Shown here one piece after another: positions 16,993 to 25,573 of a stretch of DNA of 64,000 bases. Every line of letters begins with the position of its first letter. Position 1 is the first letter of the stretch. Both the position numbers and the translations under genes were made by a program. This DNA comes from Chania multitudinisentens RB-25 (GTDB lineage Bacteria; Pseudomonadota; Gammaproteobacteria; Enterobacterales; Enterobacteriaceae), in NCBI RefSeq assembly GCF_000520015.2, contig NZ_CP007044.2:372001-436000 (forward strand), written 5' to 3'. The notes beneath the pieces are model-generated. The model made no database searches and had not been told where the DNA came from. It saw nothing but the letters and a program-made list of their open reading frames with translations.

Positions 16993-18689
16993 TATTGCTG
17001 CTTTGCAGTCTGTTCTTCCTGCCGCAAACGCTACAGGCCTCGCTGTTCGGCCAAAGCGGTAGTAATGCGTTTGTGCCTGTCGATCAGGCATTTGCCTTCG
17101 ATTTTAAACAACAAGACCGCCAACTAACCCTGAACTGGCAGATCCGCCCAGGCTATTATCTGTATCGTCAGCAGATCAAACTGATTCCGCAACAAGCGAC
17201 TCTCGGCAAGTTTGAATTACCCGCCGGGCTGAACCACCAAGATGAATTCTTTGGTGAAACAGCGATTTTCAAGCAGCAATTGACGCTGAACATTCCGCTC
17301 TTGCAAGCAGACGCCAACGCCAGCCTGAGCGTGACCTATCAGGGCTGCGCCGCAGCCGGTTTCTGCTATCCGCCGGAAACGCGTGTTATCCCACTGGATG
17401 CGGTAACTGCCGCCGCTGTTGAACCCACGGCACCCGTTACTCCTGCTGAAACGCCGCCAGCTCACCTGCCATTTTCACCGCTGTGGGCTTTGCTGATCGG
17501 GGTCGGTATTGCGTTCACCCCCTGTGTCTTGCCAATGTATCCGCTGATTTCCGGCATTATTCTTGGCCGGGAACGGCCACACAGCAACGGGCGCATTCTG
17601 GTGCTGGCAGTCGTCTATGTACAGGGCATGGCGCTGACCTACACCTTACTCGGCCTGGTGGTGGCCGCCGCCGGGTTGCAGTTTCAGGCTGCGCTGCAAC
17701 ACCCTTACGTGCTGATCGGGCTGTCGGTACTGTTTGCCGCCTTGGCTTTATCCATGTTTGGTTGTTATTCCCTGCAACTCCCCTCCGCGCTGCAAACGCG
17801 GCTGGCAAACTGGAGCAATACTCAGCAAGGGGGCTCTCTGGCAGGCGTATTTGTGATGGGTGGATTGGCTGGGCTGATTTGTTCTCCCTGCACCACCGCC
17901 CCACTCAGCGCTATCCTGCTGTACATCGCCCAGAGCGGCAATATGTGGGCCGGTGGCGGCACCTTGTATCTGTACGCCTTGGGCATGGGCATTCCGCTGG
18001 TGATCGTAACGCTGTTTGGTAATCGCCTGCTGCCACGTAGCGGCCCATGGATGCAATACGTCAAAGAAGCCTTTGGTTTCGTGATTTTAGCACTGCCGGT
18101 GTTCCTGCTTGAACGAGTGTTCGGCGATATCTGGGGTCTACGGCTGTGGAGCCTGCTTGGCATTGCTTTCTTAGGCTGGGCATTCGTGTTAAGCCTGAAA
18201 TCCTCCCATGGGGCAGTGCGTATCATACAGTTATTGCTACTGGCAGCGTTGGTGATCGCCGCCCGCCCACTACAGGATTGGGTATTTGGCCAGCCTGCAT
18301 CGCAGCAGGCCACTCAGTCGCACCTGAACTTCACTCGCATTAATAATATTGAACAACTTAATGTTGAGCTACGGCAGGCACAGGGAAAACCAGTTATGCT
18401 GGATCTGTATGCAGATTGGTGTGTCGCCTGCAAAGAGTTTGAAAAATACACGTTCAGCGATCCAGCAGTGCAAGCACAATTGGCCGATACCTTGCTGTTG
18501 CAGGCTGACGTGACCGCCAATAACGCCGAACAGGTGGCCTTACTCAAACATTTACAGGTGCTGGGCCTGCCCACCATTCTGTTCTTTAACCAGGCAGGTG
18601 AAGAAGTGTCGGATGCTCGCGTGACGGGGTTTATGGATGCGTCGGCGTTCAGCGCGCATTTGCAGCAAACTGGGTTTGCACCACAATAG
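16968..18689 (+). CDS. dsbD: Thiol:disulfide interchange protein DsbD
   Basis: 573 residues. Transfers electrons from cytoplasmic thioredoxin across the inner membrane to periplasmic DsbC, DsbG and CcmG. Signal peptide (about 1-20); N-terminal Ig-like domain with the paired Cys in GCAAAGFCYPPE; eight-helix membrane domain with FTPCVLPMYPL and LICSPCTTAPL, the transmembrane Cys pair; C-terminal thioredoxin-like domain with DWCVACKEF. All six expected catalytic cysteines are present. Confidence 0.97.
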   Translation: MDQRLIKLILLLCSLFFLPQTLQASLFGQSGSNAFVPVDQAFAFDFKQQDRQLTLNWQIRPGYYLYRQQIKLIPQQATLGKFELPAGLNHQDEFFGETAIFKQQLTLNIPLLQADANASLSVTYQGCAAAGFCYPPETRVIPLDAVTAAAVEPTAPVTPAETPPAHLPFSPLWALLIGVGIAFTPCVLPMYPLISGIILGRERPHSNGRILVLAVVYVQGMALTYTLLGLVVAAAGLQFQAALQHPYVLIGLSVLFAALALSMFGCYSLQLPSALQTRLANWSNTQQGGSLAGVFVMGGLAGLICSPCTTAPLSAILLYIAQSGNMWAGGGTLYLYALGMGIPLVIVTLFGNRLLPRSGPWMQYVKEAFGFVILALPVFLLERVFGDIWGLRLWSLLGIAFLGWAFVLSLKSSHGAVRIIQLLLLAALVIAARPLQDWVFGQPASQQATQSHLNFTRINNIEQLNVELRQAQGKPVMLDLYADWCVACKEFEKYTFSDPAVQAQLADTLLLQADVTANNAEQVALLKHLQVLGLPTILFFNQAGEEVSDARVTGFMDASAFSAHLQQTGFAPQ

Positions 18690-18825
18690 TTATACTCTAC
18701 CCAGGAGCTGACATTAAAATTTAAACGCTGCTTGCAACGGCCCGACCCACAGACGGGGCAATGTATCTGCAACTTGCAGTATGACGGGTAGAAAGGTTAA
18801 GCACATTTTTTGGGAGGAAGCATAA

Positions 18826-19401
18826 GTGCAACGTGAACACGTTTTAGATACAGCCTTGGAGCTGTTAGAAAAACAGGGCTTAGCGACCACCACATTGGAA
18901 ATGCTGGCAGAAAAGCTGGGTATACAACTCAGTGCGATGAGACCGTTCTGGCCGGATCGTGAAGCGTTGCTATATGACTGCCTGCGCTATCACAGCCAAC
19001 AGATTGATACTTGGCGCCGCCAGTTACTGATTGATGAAACGCTGAACCCGCAGCAGAAGCTGTTGGCACGTTACGATGTTCTAACCGAGCACGTGCAGAA
19101 TGAGCGTTATCCCGGCTGCCTGTTTATCGCTGCCTGCAGTTTCTTCCCCGCCACCGATCACCCAATCCATCAACTGGCTGAACAACAGAAGCAGGCTTCG
19201 TTAGATTTCACCCGTAATCTGCTGCGCGAAATGGAAACCGAAGACGCCGACACGGTGGCACAGCAAATGGAGTTAGTGCAGGAAGGCTGCCTGAGCAAAC
19301 TGCTGATAAAACGGCAATTACAGGATGTTTCACTCGCCAAACAGTTGGCAGAGGATATTTTGAAAATCGCTCAATGCCGCAAATACGGTGCTCTAAGCTA
19401 A
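18826..19401 (+). CDS. yjdC: TetR-family regulator YjdC
   Basis: 191 residues, starting with GTG at 18826 behind a strong GGGAGGAAG site. It matches E. coli YjdC along its length (EHVLDTALELLEKQGLATTTLEMLAE, NERYPGCLFIAACSFFP, AEDILKIAQCRKYGALS). The N-terminal helix-turn-helix is slightly divergent (IQLSAMRPFWPDREALLYD). Target genes are not known from sequence. It follows dsbD in the same orientation, as in E. coli, but 136 bp away. Confidence 0.92.
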   Translation: MQREHVLDTALELLEKQGLATTTLEMLAEKLGIQLSAMRPFWPDREALLYDCLRYHSQQIDTWRRQLLIDETLNPQQKLLARYDVLTEHVQNERYPGCLFIAACSFFPATDHPIHQLAEQQKQASLDFTRNLLREMETEDADTVAQQMELVQEGCLSKLLIKRQLQDVSLAKQLAEDILKIAQCRKYGALS

Positions 19402-19532
19402 GCAAATGGCACGCTCTTATCTTTATCACCCGGTGCTATTTGCCTGAAAAGCCAGCAATTGATGCTGTTTTCATGTTTTTTGCCACAAAGCCGTTGACGC
19501 CGCACGGCCAATACGGTTTAATGCGCCCCGTT

Positions 19533-19608
19533 GCCCGGATAGCTCAGTCGGTAGAGCAGGGGATTGAAAATCCCCGTGTCCTTGGTTCGATTCCGAGTCC
19601 GGGCACCA
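19533..19608 (+). tRNA. pheV: tRNA-Phe (anticodon GAA)
   Basis: 76 nt with a complete cloverleaf: acceptor GCCCGGA pairs with TCCGGGC followed by encoded ACCA; D-loop CTCAGTCGGTAGAGC; anticodon stem GGGGA/TCCCC around TTGAAAA with GAA at 19566-19568; T-arm GGTTCGATTCC. The 3' end of tRNA-Phe is the usual integration site of SPI-7-type ICEs, and an integrase gene lies 240 bp downstream. The symbol (pheV versus pheU) is by analogy. Confidence 0.97.
19588..19608 (+). other. Presumed left attachment site (att) in tRNA-Phe 3' end
   Basis: By analogy with tRNA-Phe-targeting ICEs, the 3' part of this tRNA (T-loop to ACCA) forms the att core. No second copy of GTCCGGGCACCA is seen rightwards in the window, so the other junction lies beyond base 64000. 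Exact core limits cannot be set from one end. Confidence 0.6.
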
Positions 19609-19847
19609 TCAAATTCAGAAGCACTTGTCAATTCTTCAGGATGAAAAGTTGACAGGTATGAAATGAGTCCAAACACGCAATAGAATGGTTATATTCAGTA
19701 TTACCATTATCCGATTGTGATAGAAGGCTCTTGATAAGCCCGCCTATGGCAGTAGGTGGGCTATATCGTATGCGATTTTTACAGTTTTCGTCTGCAAATG
19801 TCAAATTATGTCAAGGGGATACTGTGATCCCCTCCGTGGTTATGTGC

Positions 19848-20831
19848 CTACCGCTTGAATTCCTGCTCCAGAATATCCCGCAAACTCTCCACATCCTCAT
19901 CAATATACTCCAGCGTAGAACGTAAACTCGAATGCCCCAGCAAACGTTTGACGGCCTGGATATTGCGATCAGGGGACTTCATCATGTTGGTGGCCACCGT
20001 ATGCCGAAAACGGTGCGGACTGACGACAAACCGGCACTCCCGCGAAAGTCGCCGAAAAAAAGCCCGGATAGGGTAAATCCCCATGTCTGCCACTTCCCCC
20101 TGCTGTTTTGCCCTGCGTCCCACATCAAAGCGATTCACATTGAACAACTGCTCCTCCGGTTCCGCACCGACCTCCAGTGATCGGCTCACCAGTTTCTCCA
20201 GTCGGGGGTACAGTTCGCTAATAATGGGAAGACGCAATTCGCGGTGATTCTTCGCACCAGCGATAATCAAATCCAGCCAGCGTTCTTCAAGATTGACGTC
20301 ACAGATGCGTATATGCCGGAGCTGGTTTTGACGTATCGCGGTGTAACTGAGGGTATCAAGCACCGTTAGCCAAAACCAAGCAGGTTTGCAGGCATGAACT
20401 CGCCAGTTCACTGCGAGACTACCACCCTGTAACTGTTCACGCTCTTCATACTGCGCCATCAGACGGTACACCGCCGATGTTTGCCCCTCGGTCAGGATCT
20501 TCTTCTTTTTCCTCCCCGCCCGAACCACCGCTTTGTTAAAGGGATTATCCTGATGCTGCAGTAGTCCACTTTTCATCCCGAAATTAAACAACGCCCTCAT
20601 GTGTGTCACTTTATTATTCCAGGTTGTCGCCTGTAATTGTTGTTCTTTCAAAACGTACCTGCGCCATTCAAGCACCAGTTTGTTATCAATTTCATTCGGC
20701 ATTTTGGCGGTAAACCGCAAAAAAGTCCTCACCACCTTCCGATAACTCCACTCGGTGTCATTACGAACGGCGTGATTGAAAAAATAATGCTCCAACAGCT
20801 CATTAAATGTTAATAACTGTTCACAAGTCAC
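19848..20831 (-). CDS. int: Tyrosine-recombinase integrase of the ICE
   Basis: 327 residues. N-terminal SAM-like core-binding domain (about 8-100), then a catalytic domain with the first Arg in SYTAIRQNQLRHI, the H-x-x-R box SPHRFRHTVATN, the second His in LLGHSSLRST and the nucleophile Tyr in LEYIDEDV. The set R-HxxR-H-Y is complete, so it should be active. It catalyses site-specific integration into and excision from tRNA-Phe, 240 bp away. It lies 31 bp downstream of a 44-residue ORF that may be its leader gene. Confidence 0.95.
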   Translation of the reverse strand: MTCEQLLTFNELLEHYFFNHAVRNDTEWSYRKVVRTFLRFTAKMPNEIDNKLVLEWRRYVLKEQQLQATTWNNKVTHMRALFNFGMKSGLLQHQDNPFNKAVVRAGRKKKKILTEGQTSAVYRLMAQYEEREQLQGGSLAVNWRVHACKPAWFWLTVLDTLSYTAIRQNQLRHIRICDVNLEERWLDLIIAGAKNHRELRLPIISELYPRLEKLVSRSLEVGAEPEEQLFNVNRFDVGRRAKQQGEVADMGIYPIRAFFRRLSRECRFVVSPHRFRHTVATNMMKSPDRNIQAVKRLLGHSSLRSTLEYIDEDVESLRDILEQEFKR

Positions 20832-20862
20832 CAGATGTTCTCCAGGATTTATTCATAAATAA

Positions 20863-20997
20863 TCAAAGAGCTACCTGCCAGAAATGCGAAAACATTTCGG
20901 CAATATCCATTTGCCAGACCGGTACAGGCCACCTATTTAGAGCATAAACGGCATCAAACCATTGAGAAGTATGGTCATATTCTTCATGAGTGTACAT
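20863..20997 (-). CDS. Small ORF (44 aa) directly upstream of the integrase
   Basis: ATG at 20997 opens a 44-residue frame (MYTHEEYDHTSQWFDAVYAL...) ending 31 bp before the integrase start, same strand. It is Trp- and acid-rich with no family I recognise. Support is positional: the ICE-wide promoter-like element at 21065-21100 lies 68 nt upstream of this ATG, the same spacing as before four other ICE units. It could be an excision/regulatory peptide or merely leader sequence. Confidence 0.4.
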   Translation of the reverse strand: MYTHEEYDHTSQWFDAVYALNRWPVPVWQMDIAEMFSHFWQVAL

Positions 20998-21064
20998 AGA
21001 GTGTGGGTATCCTAGTCGTTAACTGTTAACAGGTGCTCCACTCTATGAAGGATAATGGTGACCA

Positions 21065-21100
21065 CAACAAAAAACTCTAAATGAATGTTTAAAAGTTTAT
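21065..21100 (-). promoter_or_regulatory. ICE promoter-like element ahead of the integrase unit
   Basis: Minus strand AAACTTTTAAACATTC...TTAGAGTT-TTTTGTTG. It aligns over about 36 bases with the element at 29423-29460 (AAAATTTTAAACACC...ATAGAGTTGTTTGTTG). It lies 68 nt before the 44-aa ORF start at 20997. Confidence 0.55.
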
Positions 21101-21104
21101 TTTA

Positions 21105-21134
21105 TAAAAAACGCTCCATTGTTGCCGGAGCGTT
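21105..21134 (-). terminator. Minus-strand intrinsic terminator with no known upstream gene
   Basis: On the minus strand AACGCTCC - 9-nt loop - GGAGCGTT is followed by TTTTTAT. It would end transcription coming from 21135-21450, where no gene is seen. Confidence 0.65.
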
Positions 21135-21454
21135 GAATGTCGTCAGCAAGAATATACTCAATGTATAGAACAGCATTATAAGAGACATAATCTGATCGCT
21201 TATTCCATTAGTATTATTATTATTCCATCTTTCCCTGGTGTTGGTTCTTACGAATCATAAGCATCTCTGAATTTACATCACAAAAGTATCATTTGCAAAC
21301 AATTACAAACTTACACGACACAAAAATTGATATTTAATAATTAAATGAAGTAACATTTCATTGTAAGACATGAAAAGGGATTGTTTTCATTGAAAAAAAT
21401 AACGTTAAGGTTAGAATCAGTACCAATACAAATCGATATAGTTCTGAGAGGGTA

Positions 21455-22303
21455 ATGATGGACTGTGATCTAGATCAAAAAGATGATAATCCTCTGGGGG
21501 AAATGATATCCAGAGTGTTAACGATGAAGGGAGTACCAAAGCAAAAACACATCGGCTACACAGGACGAATTTTGGATATCACCACAGCCGCCGCTCATAA
21601 AAAATTAAGCGGGGCGTCTAAATGGGAAGTATCCCAGTTGATCAAGGTCATTAAATCCATCGATATGGAAATGAGTGACTTTTTTGACATGTATAGTCAT
21701 ACAGTAACAGAAATTCATGAAGCAACATGGAGCGATGGTAAAATTGATTTACCATGTAAAATTTATCTATCTGATGAAGGTATAAACAAAGTTACAGAAT
21801 ACTCGGCTCTAAAAATTAACGATGACTGGTTTGTCGTTAGAACTGATGAAATCAAAGATAGCTTTCTTTTTGAATCAAAAAGAAACATTAAATACCTTCA
21901 TATTTATCCGCGAACCTTAGAAGCTGTAAAGCGCAGAATAGCAATTCTAGATGATGAGAAAATTATTGTTGATTGTCTAAAAGATATTATAAGTAAAGAT
22001 TGTTACAGCGTAGACACATTTTACAAAATTGAAGACATGGAGAATAGTTTGAATATTTCCCCATATGATGCATATATTTTAGATTGGGTTATTGGCGATA
22101 AAACAGTTTTCAACACCATAAAAAAAATCAGGCAATCACAGAAAAAAAACTCAATGATACTGGTGCTCACTGGACAACTAGAAGGAATAGTAGATCAAGA
22201 GATTTCACATGCTATTCATGATTATGATATCACCGGCCCTTACGAGAAACCAGTTAGAGGGAATTTAATTAAATCTAATCTAGACAAATACTTTTCTAAA
22301 TAA
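21455..22303 (+). CDS. Response regulator with N-terminal BetR-like DNA-binding region
   Basis: 282 residues, AT-rich codons. Residues 1-75 form a helical DNA-binding-like region (TMKGVPKQKHIGYTGRILDITTAAAHKKLSG, reminiscent of BetR domains). Residues about 165-280 form a receiver domain: acidic pair in AILDDEK, phosphoacceptor Asp210 in YILDWVIGD, Thr in LVLTGQ and Lys in YEKPVRG. The receiver at the C-terminus and DNA-binding at the N-terminus is the reverse of the usual order. It is first gene of a four-gene operon whose last gene is a hybrid kinase, the likely partner. Start follows GAGAGGGTA. Confidence 0.8.
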   Translation: MMDCDLDQKDDNPLGEMISRVLTMKGVPKQKHIGYTGRILDITTAAAHKKLSGASKWEVSQLIKVIKSIDMEMSDFFDMYSHTVTEIHEATWSDGKIDLPCKIYLSDEGINKVTEYSALKINDDWFVVRTDEIKDSFLFESKRNIKYLHIYPRTLEAVKRRIAILDDEKIIVDCLKDIISKDCYSVDTFYKIEDMENSLNISPYDAYILDWVIGDKTVFNTIKKIRQSQKKNSMILVLTGQLEGIVDQEISHAIHDYDITGPYEKPVRGNLIKSNLDKYFSK

Positions 22304-22305
22304 AT

Positions 22306-23298
22306 ATGAATAAATTATTGTTAGAACATAATGGTAGTCTTCTATTGGAGGGGAAATTTATTGTTTCACCTTACGGTGCGGGCAAGATATCTACTTATGG
22401 GAAATTAACGCCATTAGAAAAGGATATTATCCATAATAACTCCAAAAGAAAAATAAAGGTAAATTACAAAGACATAAAAAACCTTACTATTATAAATGGT
22501 ATGGGGGTTACACTAGGTGACTCCATTGTTGGAATAAATGCATTATATACAATAAAAAAATTAAATAATGACATCAACATTAGAGTTATAAGACCAGAAC
22601 TGTGTCCTAGCTATGTTAACGATATTTATTTATTGTCAAAAAACATCATTGATACTTTATCATACATGCCTTTTGACATAGAAGAAATCCCCCACACCCA
22701 AGATAGTATAATTATAGACATAGGTAATCAATTATATTGGAAGGACTTTTCTAAAAAAGAAATGCATGATTTCTTTTTATACAACCTTGGAGTTAATCCA
22801 AAAGAAATTGAAGATTGTGAAAAATCTAATTATTGGCTTAAAGATGTAGAGCTACCTGAAGTTTCATTGGGTGATTATGTTTTATTTTGTCCAGATGCAA
22901 GTACTAAAATCAGAAGCATTCCGTCACGATTTCATCAAAAAATAGTAGAGGAACTTAGCAAAAAGCATCAAAAAAAAATAATGGGATTCACTGACATTGA
23001 GCATGATAATTACATCAATATAAAAGCTCTTTCAAAAAAAACAGAAAATTTTATTTCTATAGTAAAAAACTCAAAATATTTATATACTTGTGACTCCTCA
23101 GCCCTTCATATTGGTGCCGGGTTTGAAATACCAACAACATGTATATTTACCACTGTAAGACCCACATATCGCAGTTTTTATTATAAAAACTGTGAATCGT
23201 ACTATATTGGTACATTCGAAACTGATGGAATACATAATAGTGAAAATGCCAATCTTATTAAATTAATTGAATCTAAATTTGAGGAATTTTATGTTTAA
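22306..23298 (+). CDS. Glycosyltransferase family 9 (heptosyltransferase)-like protein
   Basis: 330 residues, very AT-rich, two bases after the regulator gene. The C-terminal half has CPDASTKIRSIPSRFHQKIVEEL and CDSSALHIGAGFEIPTTCIFT, the nucleotide-sugar-binding pattern (D-S/T-x-x-x-H-x-A/G...P) of GT9 ADP-heptose transferases. The N-terminal half has INGMGVTLGDSIVGINALYTI, similar to the family's acceptor-domain loop. Whether it is catalytic is unclear. A glycosyltransferase inside a two-component operon is unusual. Confidence 0.65.
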   Translation: MNKLLLEHNGSLLLEGKFIVSPYGAGKISTYGKLTPLEKDIIHNNSKRKIKVNYKDIKNLTIINGMGVTLGDSIVGINALYTIKKLNNDINIRVIRPELCPSYVNDIYLLSKNIIDTLSYMPFDIEEIPHTQDSIIIDIGNQLYWKDFSKKEMHDFFLYNLGVNPKEIEDCEKSNYWLKDVELPEVSLGDYVLFCPDASTKIRSIPSRFHQKIVEELSKKHQKKIMGFTDIEHDNYINIKALSKKTENFISIVKNSKYLYTCDSSALHIGAGFEIPTTCIFTTVRPTYRSFYYKNCESYYIGTFETDGIHNSENANLIKLIESKFEEFYV

Positions 23299-23785
23299 TT
23301 TAAAAAACCGCTTTCTGCTATTAATTTCACTACTCATTATCCCTTTTTTCTTAATAGCTAAAACTGGAGATATTAGGATAGAGGGTAAGATAAAAATTAT
23401 AAACGATGATGGTTTTTTTGTTTTATCAAAAGAGAACTTTGATAAAATGGAGAAGTCAATAATAAAAACAACAACATCTTGGACACCAAAAGGCCATCGT
23501 GTAACATTTGAAGGCGTTAAGCTTAAGGATATTCTGAATAAAGTAGGAGCATACGGAAAGACTCTTAGAATCAGTGCATTAAATAATTATTGGGTGGATA
23601 TCCCTATTACTGATGTTGAGAACTATGGTATCATTCTAGCAAATAGAATGGATGGTAAGCCCCTCACAATTAGAGATTTCGGCCCCTACTTTAGTATTTA
23701 TCCAGTTGATGACATTCCAAATCTTAACAAGCCAATATATTTATCAAGATTCGTTTGGCAAATAAATAAAATATCGGTGATGTAA
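23291..23785 (+). CDS. Periplasmic molybdopterin-oxidoreductase-fold protein, probably sensory
   Basis: 164 residues. N-terminal signal/anchor (NLKNRFLLLISLLIIPFFLIA). The rest (VTFEGVKLKDILNKVGAYGKTLRISALNNYWVDIP, GIILANRMDGKPLTIRDFGPYFSIYPVDD) resembles the sulfite-oxidase-like molybdopterin-binding fold, shortened and without the usual cofactor Cys. It may have become a binding domain. The ATG at 23291 follows GAGGAATTTT and overlaps the preceding gene by 8 bp. It stops directly against the start of the sensor kinase, so it probably supplies the kinase's input. Confidence 0.6.
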   Translation: MFNLKNRFLLLISLLIIPFFLIAKTGDIRIEGKIKIINDDGFFVLSKENFDKMEKSIIKTTTSWTPKGHRVTFEGVKLKDILNKVGAYGKTLRISALNNYWVDIPITDVENYGIILANRMDGKPLTIRDFGPYFSIYPVDDIPNLNKPIYLSRFVWQINKISVM

Positions 23786-25516
23786 ATGAAAAGAAACTTT
23801 CTATTTTTACTTTCAGGAATATCAATTGCGTTATTTTTTGTCGTTTCCACCATAATAAAATACAACTCAATGCTTTCAGAAAAATCGCTGTATGCTATAA
23901 GTGGCACACAAGAAAATTACTCTTGGGCGATAGCAAAGTTTTCGATTCAGCTATCAGAATTTTACTCTCTGATTAAGGTTTCAGAAGTTTATTCTTCAAT
24001 CGGTACTGCTGATGAAAACATGGAAGAAATAAGGGAAAAACTAGATATTTTATATTCCAGAGTACAGATAATAAGAAATGAAAGTGAATCAACAACACCA
24101 TTGTATAAACAAAAGGGATATAAGGAAACCATTGACTCTATATATGATAAACTTAATACCGTTGATTTATATATTAACACTCCCAGTCCCAATATAAAAA
24201 AAGTCGTGAGCCTCGTCGATGAAATAAAACCTTACTCTACATTATTAAATAACTTGGCTGATCATGCAGAAGTCAAACAGAGAACAATGGCATTAGAGGA
24301 TTTTAAAGAGAAAAGAAAACAACTATTCACTCTACTTACCATAACTGCTATTTTAGTTTCATCACTTTGCGTGATAACATCTTTTTATCTTTTTAAATTG
24401 AATAAATTATTAGATTCAGAGAAAAAAGCATTTAATAATAAAAACGCCTTTTTAGGGGTTGTGGGCCATGAATTGCGAACATCATTACAAGCAATAATAT
24501 CATCTATTGATGTTGTCATTAGAAACAATGATTATAATAAGCAACATTTTCATCGTTTAGAAAATGCGGCTACAAAAATGGAACGGCAAATGAAAGACTT
24601 AGCTGAGTTTGCTAAAATTGACAACGGATATGTTGAGATTAATAAGTCATCATTTAATCTTAAGCGCTTAATAAATACGTCCATCAGTGATTCTGTCGTT
24701 CTATTACCTAAACCGTCTGTTACTGTTGAGGCTAATAAAATACCAGATATTTTTATTATTAGCGATTCGGCTCGACTAATGCAGATAATGGAAAATCTAA
24801 TCACTAATGCCATTAAATATACAGAGATAGGCACTGTTTTTATAACTGCATCAATCGAGGAAAATAACACGCTTATTATTAAAGTAAAGGATAATGGGCA
24901 AGGAATACCTAAAGACAAAATAACATCAATATTTTCCCCATTTGTAAGGATAAACAATAGTAAAGAGATTCCAGGTTTCGGCATGGGGCTTGCTATCGTT
25001 AACGGTGTTATAAAAGCAATGCGAGGGAGTATTTCTGTTAAGAGTGATATAGGTAAAGGAAGTGTTTTTACCGTACGACTCCCTATAGAAATATCTTCAT
25101 TTAGTAGTGAAAATCAGGTAAATGTAAATGAACAAGGGCATCTTTTTAACTCAATGTATAAAGAAATAAAAATTCTTCTGGTCGATGATAATGAAATGTC
25201 TTGCACATCAATAGCATCATTACTGGGTAGTGCAGGCTATAAAGCAGAGTACACGACATCACCTGAGCGTGCTTTGGAGAAATTATTGAGAAAATCATAT
25301 GATCTAGTATTGAGTGATCTTCAAATGCCAATAATGACCGGTGACGAGCTTTATAAAAAAATCCGCATTATGGACGGCCCCAATAAAAACACACCATTCA
25401 TTTTTATCAGTGCATATTCAACCGAAAGTCCTATATCATCTGTATCTATGCTAACTAAACCTGTCAGAATAAAAGATATAAATAACCAGATATACTCAAC
25501 AATGGAAAATAAATAA
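23786..25516 (+). CDS. Hybrid sensor histidine kinase
   Basis: 576 residues. TM1 (about 7-28), a periplasmic helical sensor of about 150 residues, TM2 (about 178-200), dimerisation/phosphoacceptor domain with His231 in VVGHELRTSLQ, HATPase with N box LMQIMENLITNAIKYTE, G1 VKDNGQGIPKD and G2 GFGMGLAIV, then a receiver with phosphoacceptor Asp511 in VLSDLQMP. All catalytic motifs are intact. It presumably relays phosphate to the response regulator three genes upstream, directly or via an Hpt protein not present in the operon. Confidence 0.9.
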   Translation: MKRNFLFLLSGISIALFFVVSTIIKYNSMLSEKSLYAISGTQENYSWAIAKFSIQLSEFYSLIKVSEVYSSIGTADENMEEIREKLDILYSRVQIIRNESESTTPLYKQKGYKETIDSIYDKLNTVDLYINTPSPNIKKVVSLVDEIKPYSTLLNNLADHAEVKQRTMALEDFKEKRKQLFTLLTITAILVSSLCVITSFYLFKLNKLLDSEKKAFNNKNAFLGVVGHELRTSLQAIISSIDVVIRNNDYNKQHFHRLENAATKMERQMKDLAEFAKIDNGYVEINKSSFNLKRLINTSISDSVVLLPKPSVTVEANKIPDIFIISDSARLMQIMENLITNAIKYTEIGTVFITASIEENNTLIIKVKDNGQGIPKDKITSIFSPFVRINNSKEIPGFGMGLAIVNGVIKAMRGSISVKSDIGKGSVFTVRLPIEISSFSSENQVNVNEQGHLFNSMYKEIKILLVDDNEMSCTSIASLLGSAGYKAEYTTSPERALEKLLRKSYDLVLSDLQMPIMTGDELYKKIRIMDGPNKNTPFIFISAYSTESPISSVSMLTKPVRIKDINNQIYSTMENK

Positions 25517-25520
25517 AGTC

Positions 25521-25565
25521 GCATAAATAAAAGTATGAGTATGACCCCCTCACTTTTATTTATGC
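25521..25565. terminator. Inverted repeat between convergent sensor kinase and relaxase genes
   Basis: Perfect 14-bp arms GCATAAATAAAAGT (25521-25534) and ACTTTTATTTATGC (25552-25565). It is AT-rich without a classic U tract; its place between two convergent stops suggests a bidirectional terminator. Confidence 0.55.
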
Positions 25566-25573
25566 TTAACTCC

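Larger units (their letters stand above)
20998..21454. other. Intergenic region between integrase unit and sensory cassette
   Basis: 457 bp with no supported gene. It holds a GTTAAC-TGTTAAC direct repeat (21018-21030), a copy of the ICE promoter-like element (21065-21100), a minus-strand terminator (21105-21134), and about 300 AT-rich bases that must contain the promoter of the + strand cassette starting at 21455. Confidence 0.55.

Noticed and set aside
19609..21454. A second att site close to the integrase
   Set aside because: No repeat of the tRNA-Phe 3' end (TCCGGGCACCA) is found here or further right in the window.
21455..25516. Sensory cassette as part of the conjugation machinery or a prophage
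   Set aside because: No phage or transfer domains; base composition, strand and domain content mark it as separate cargo.
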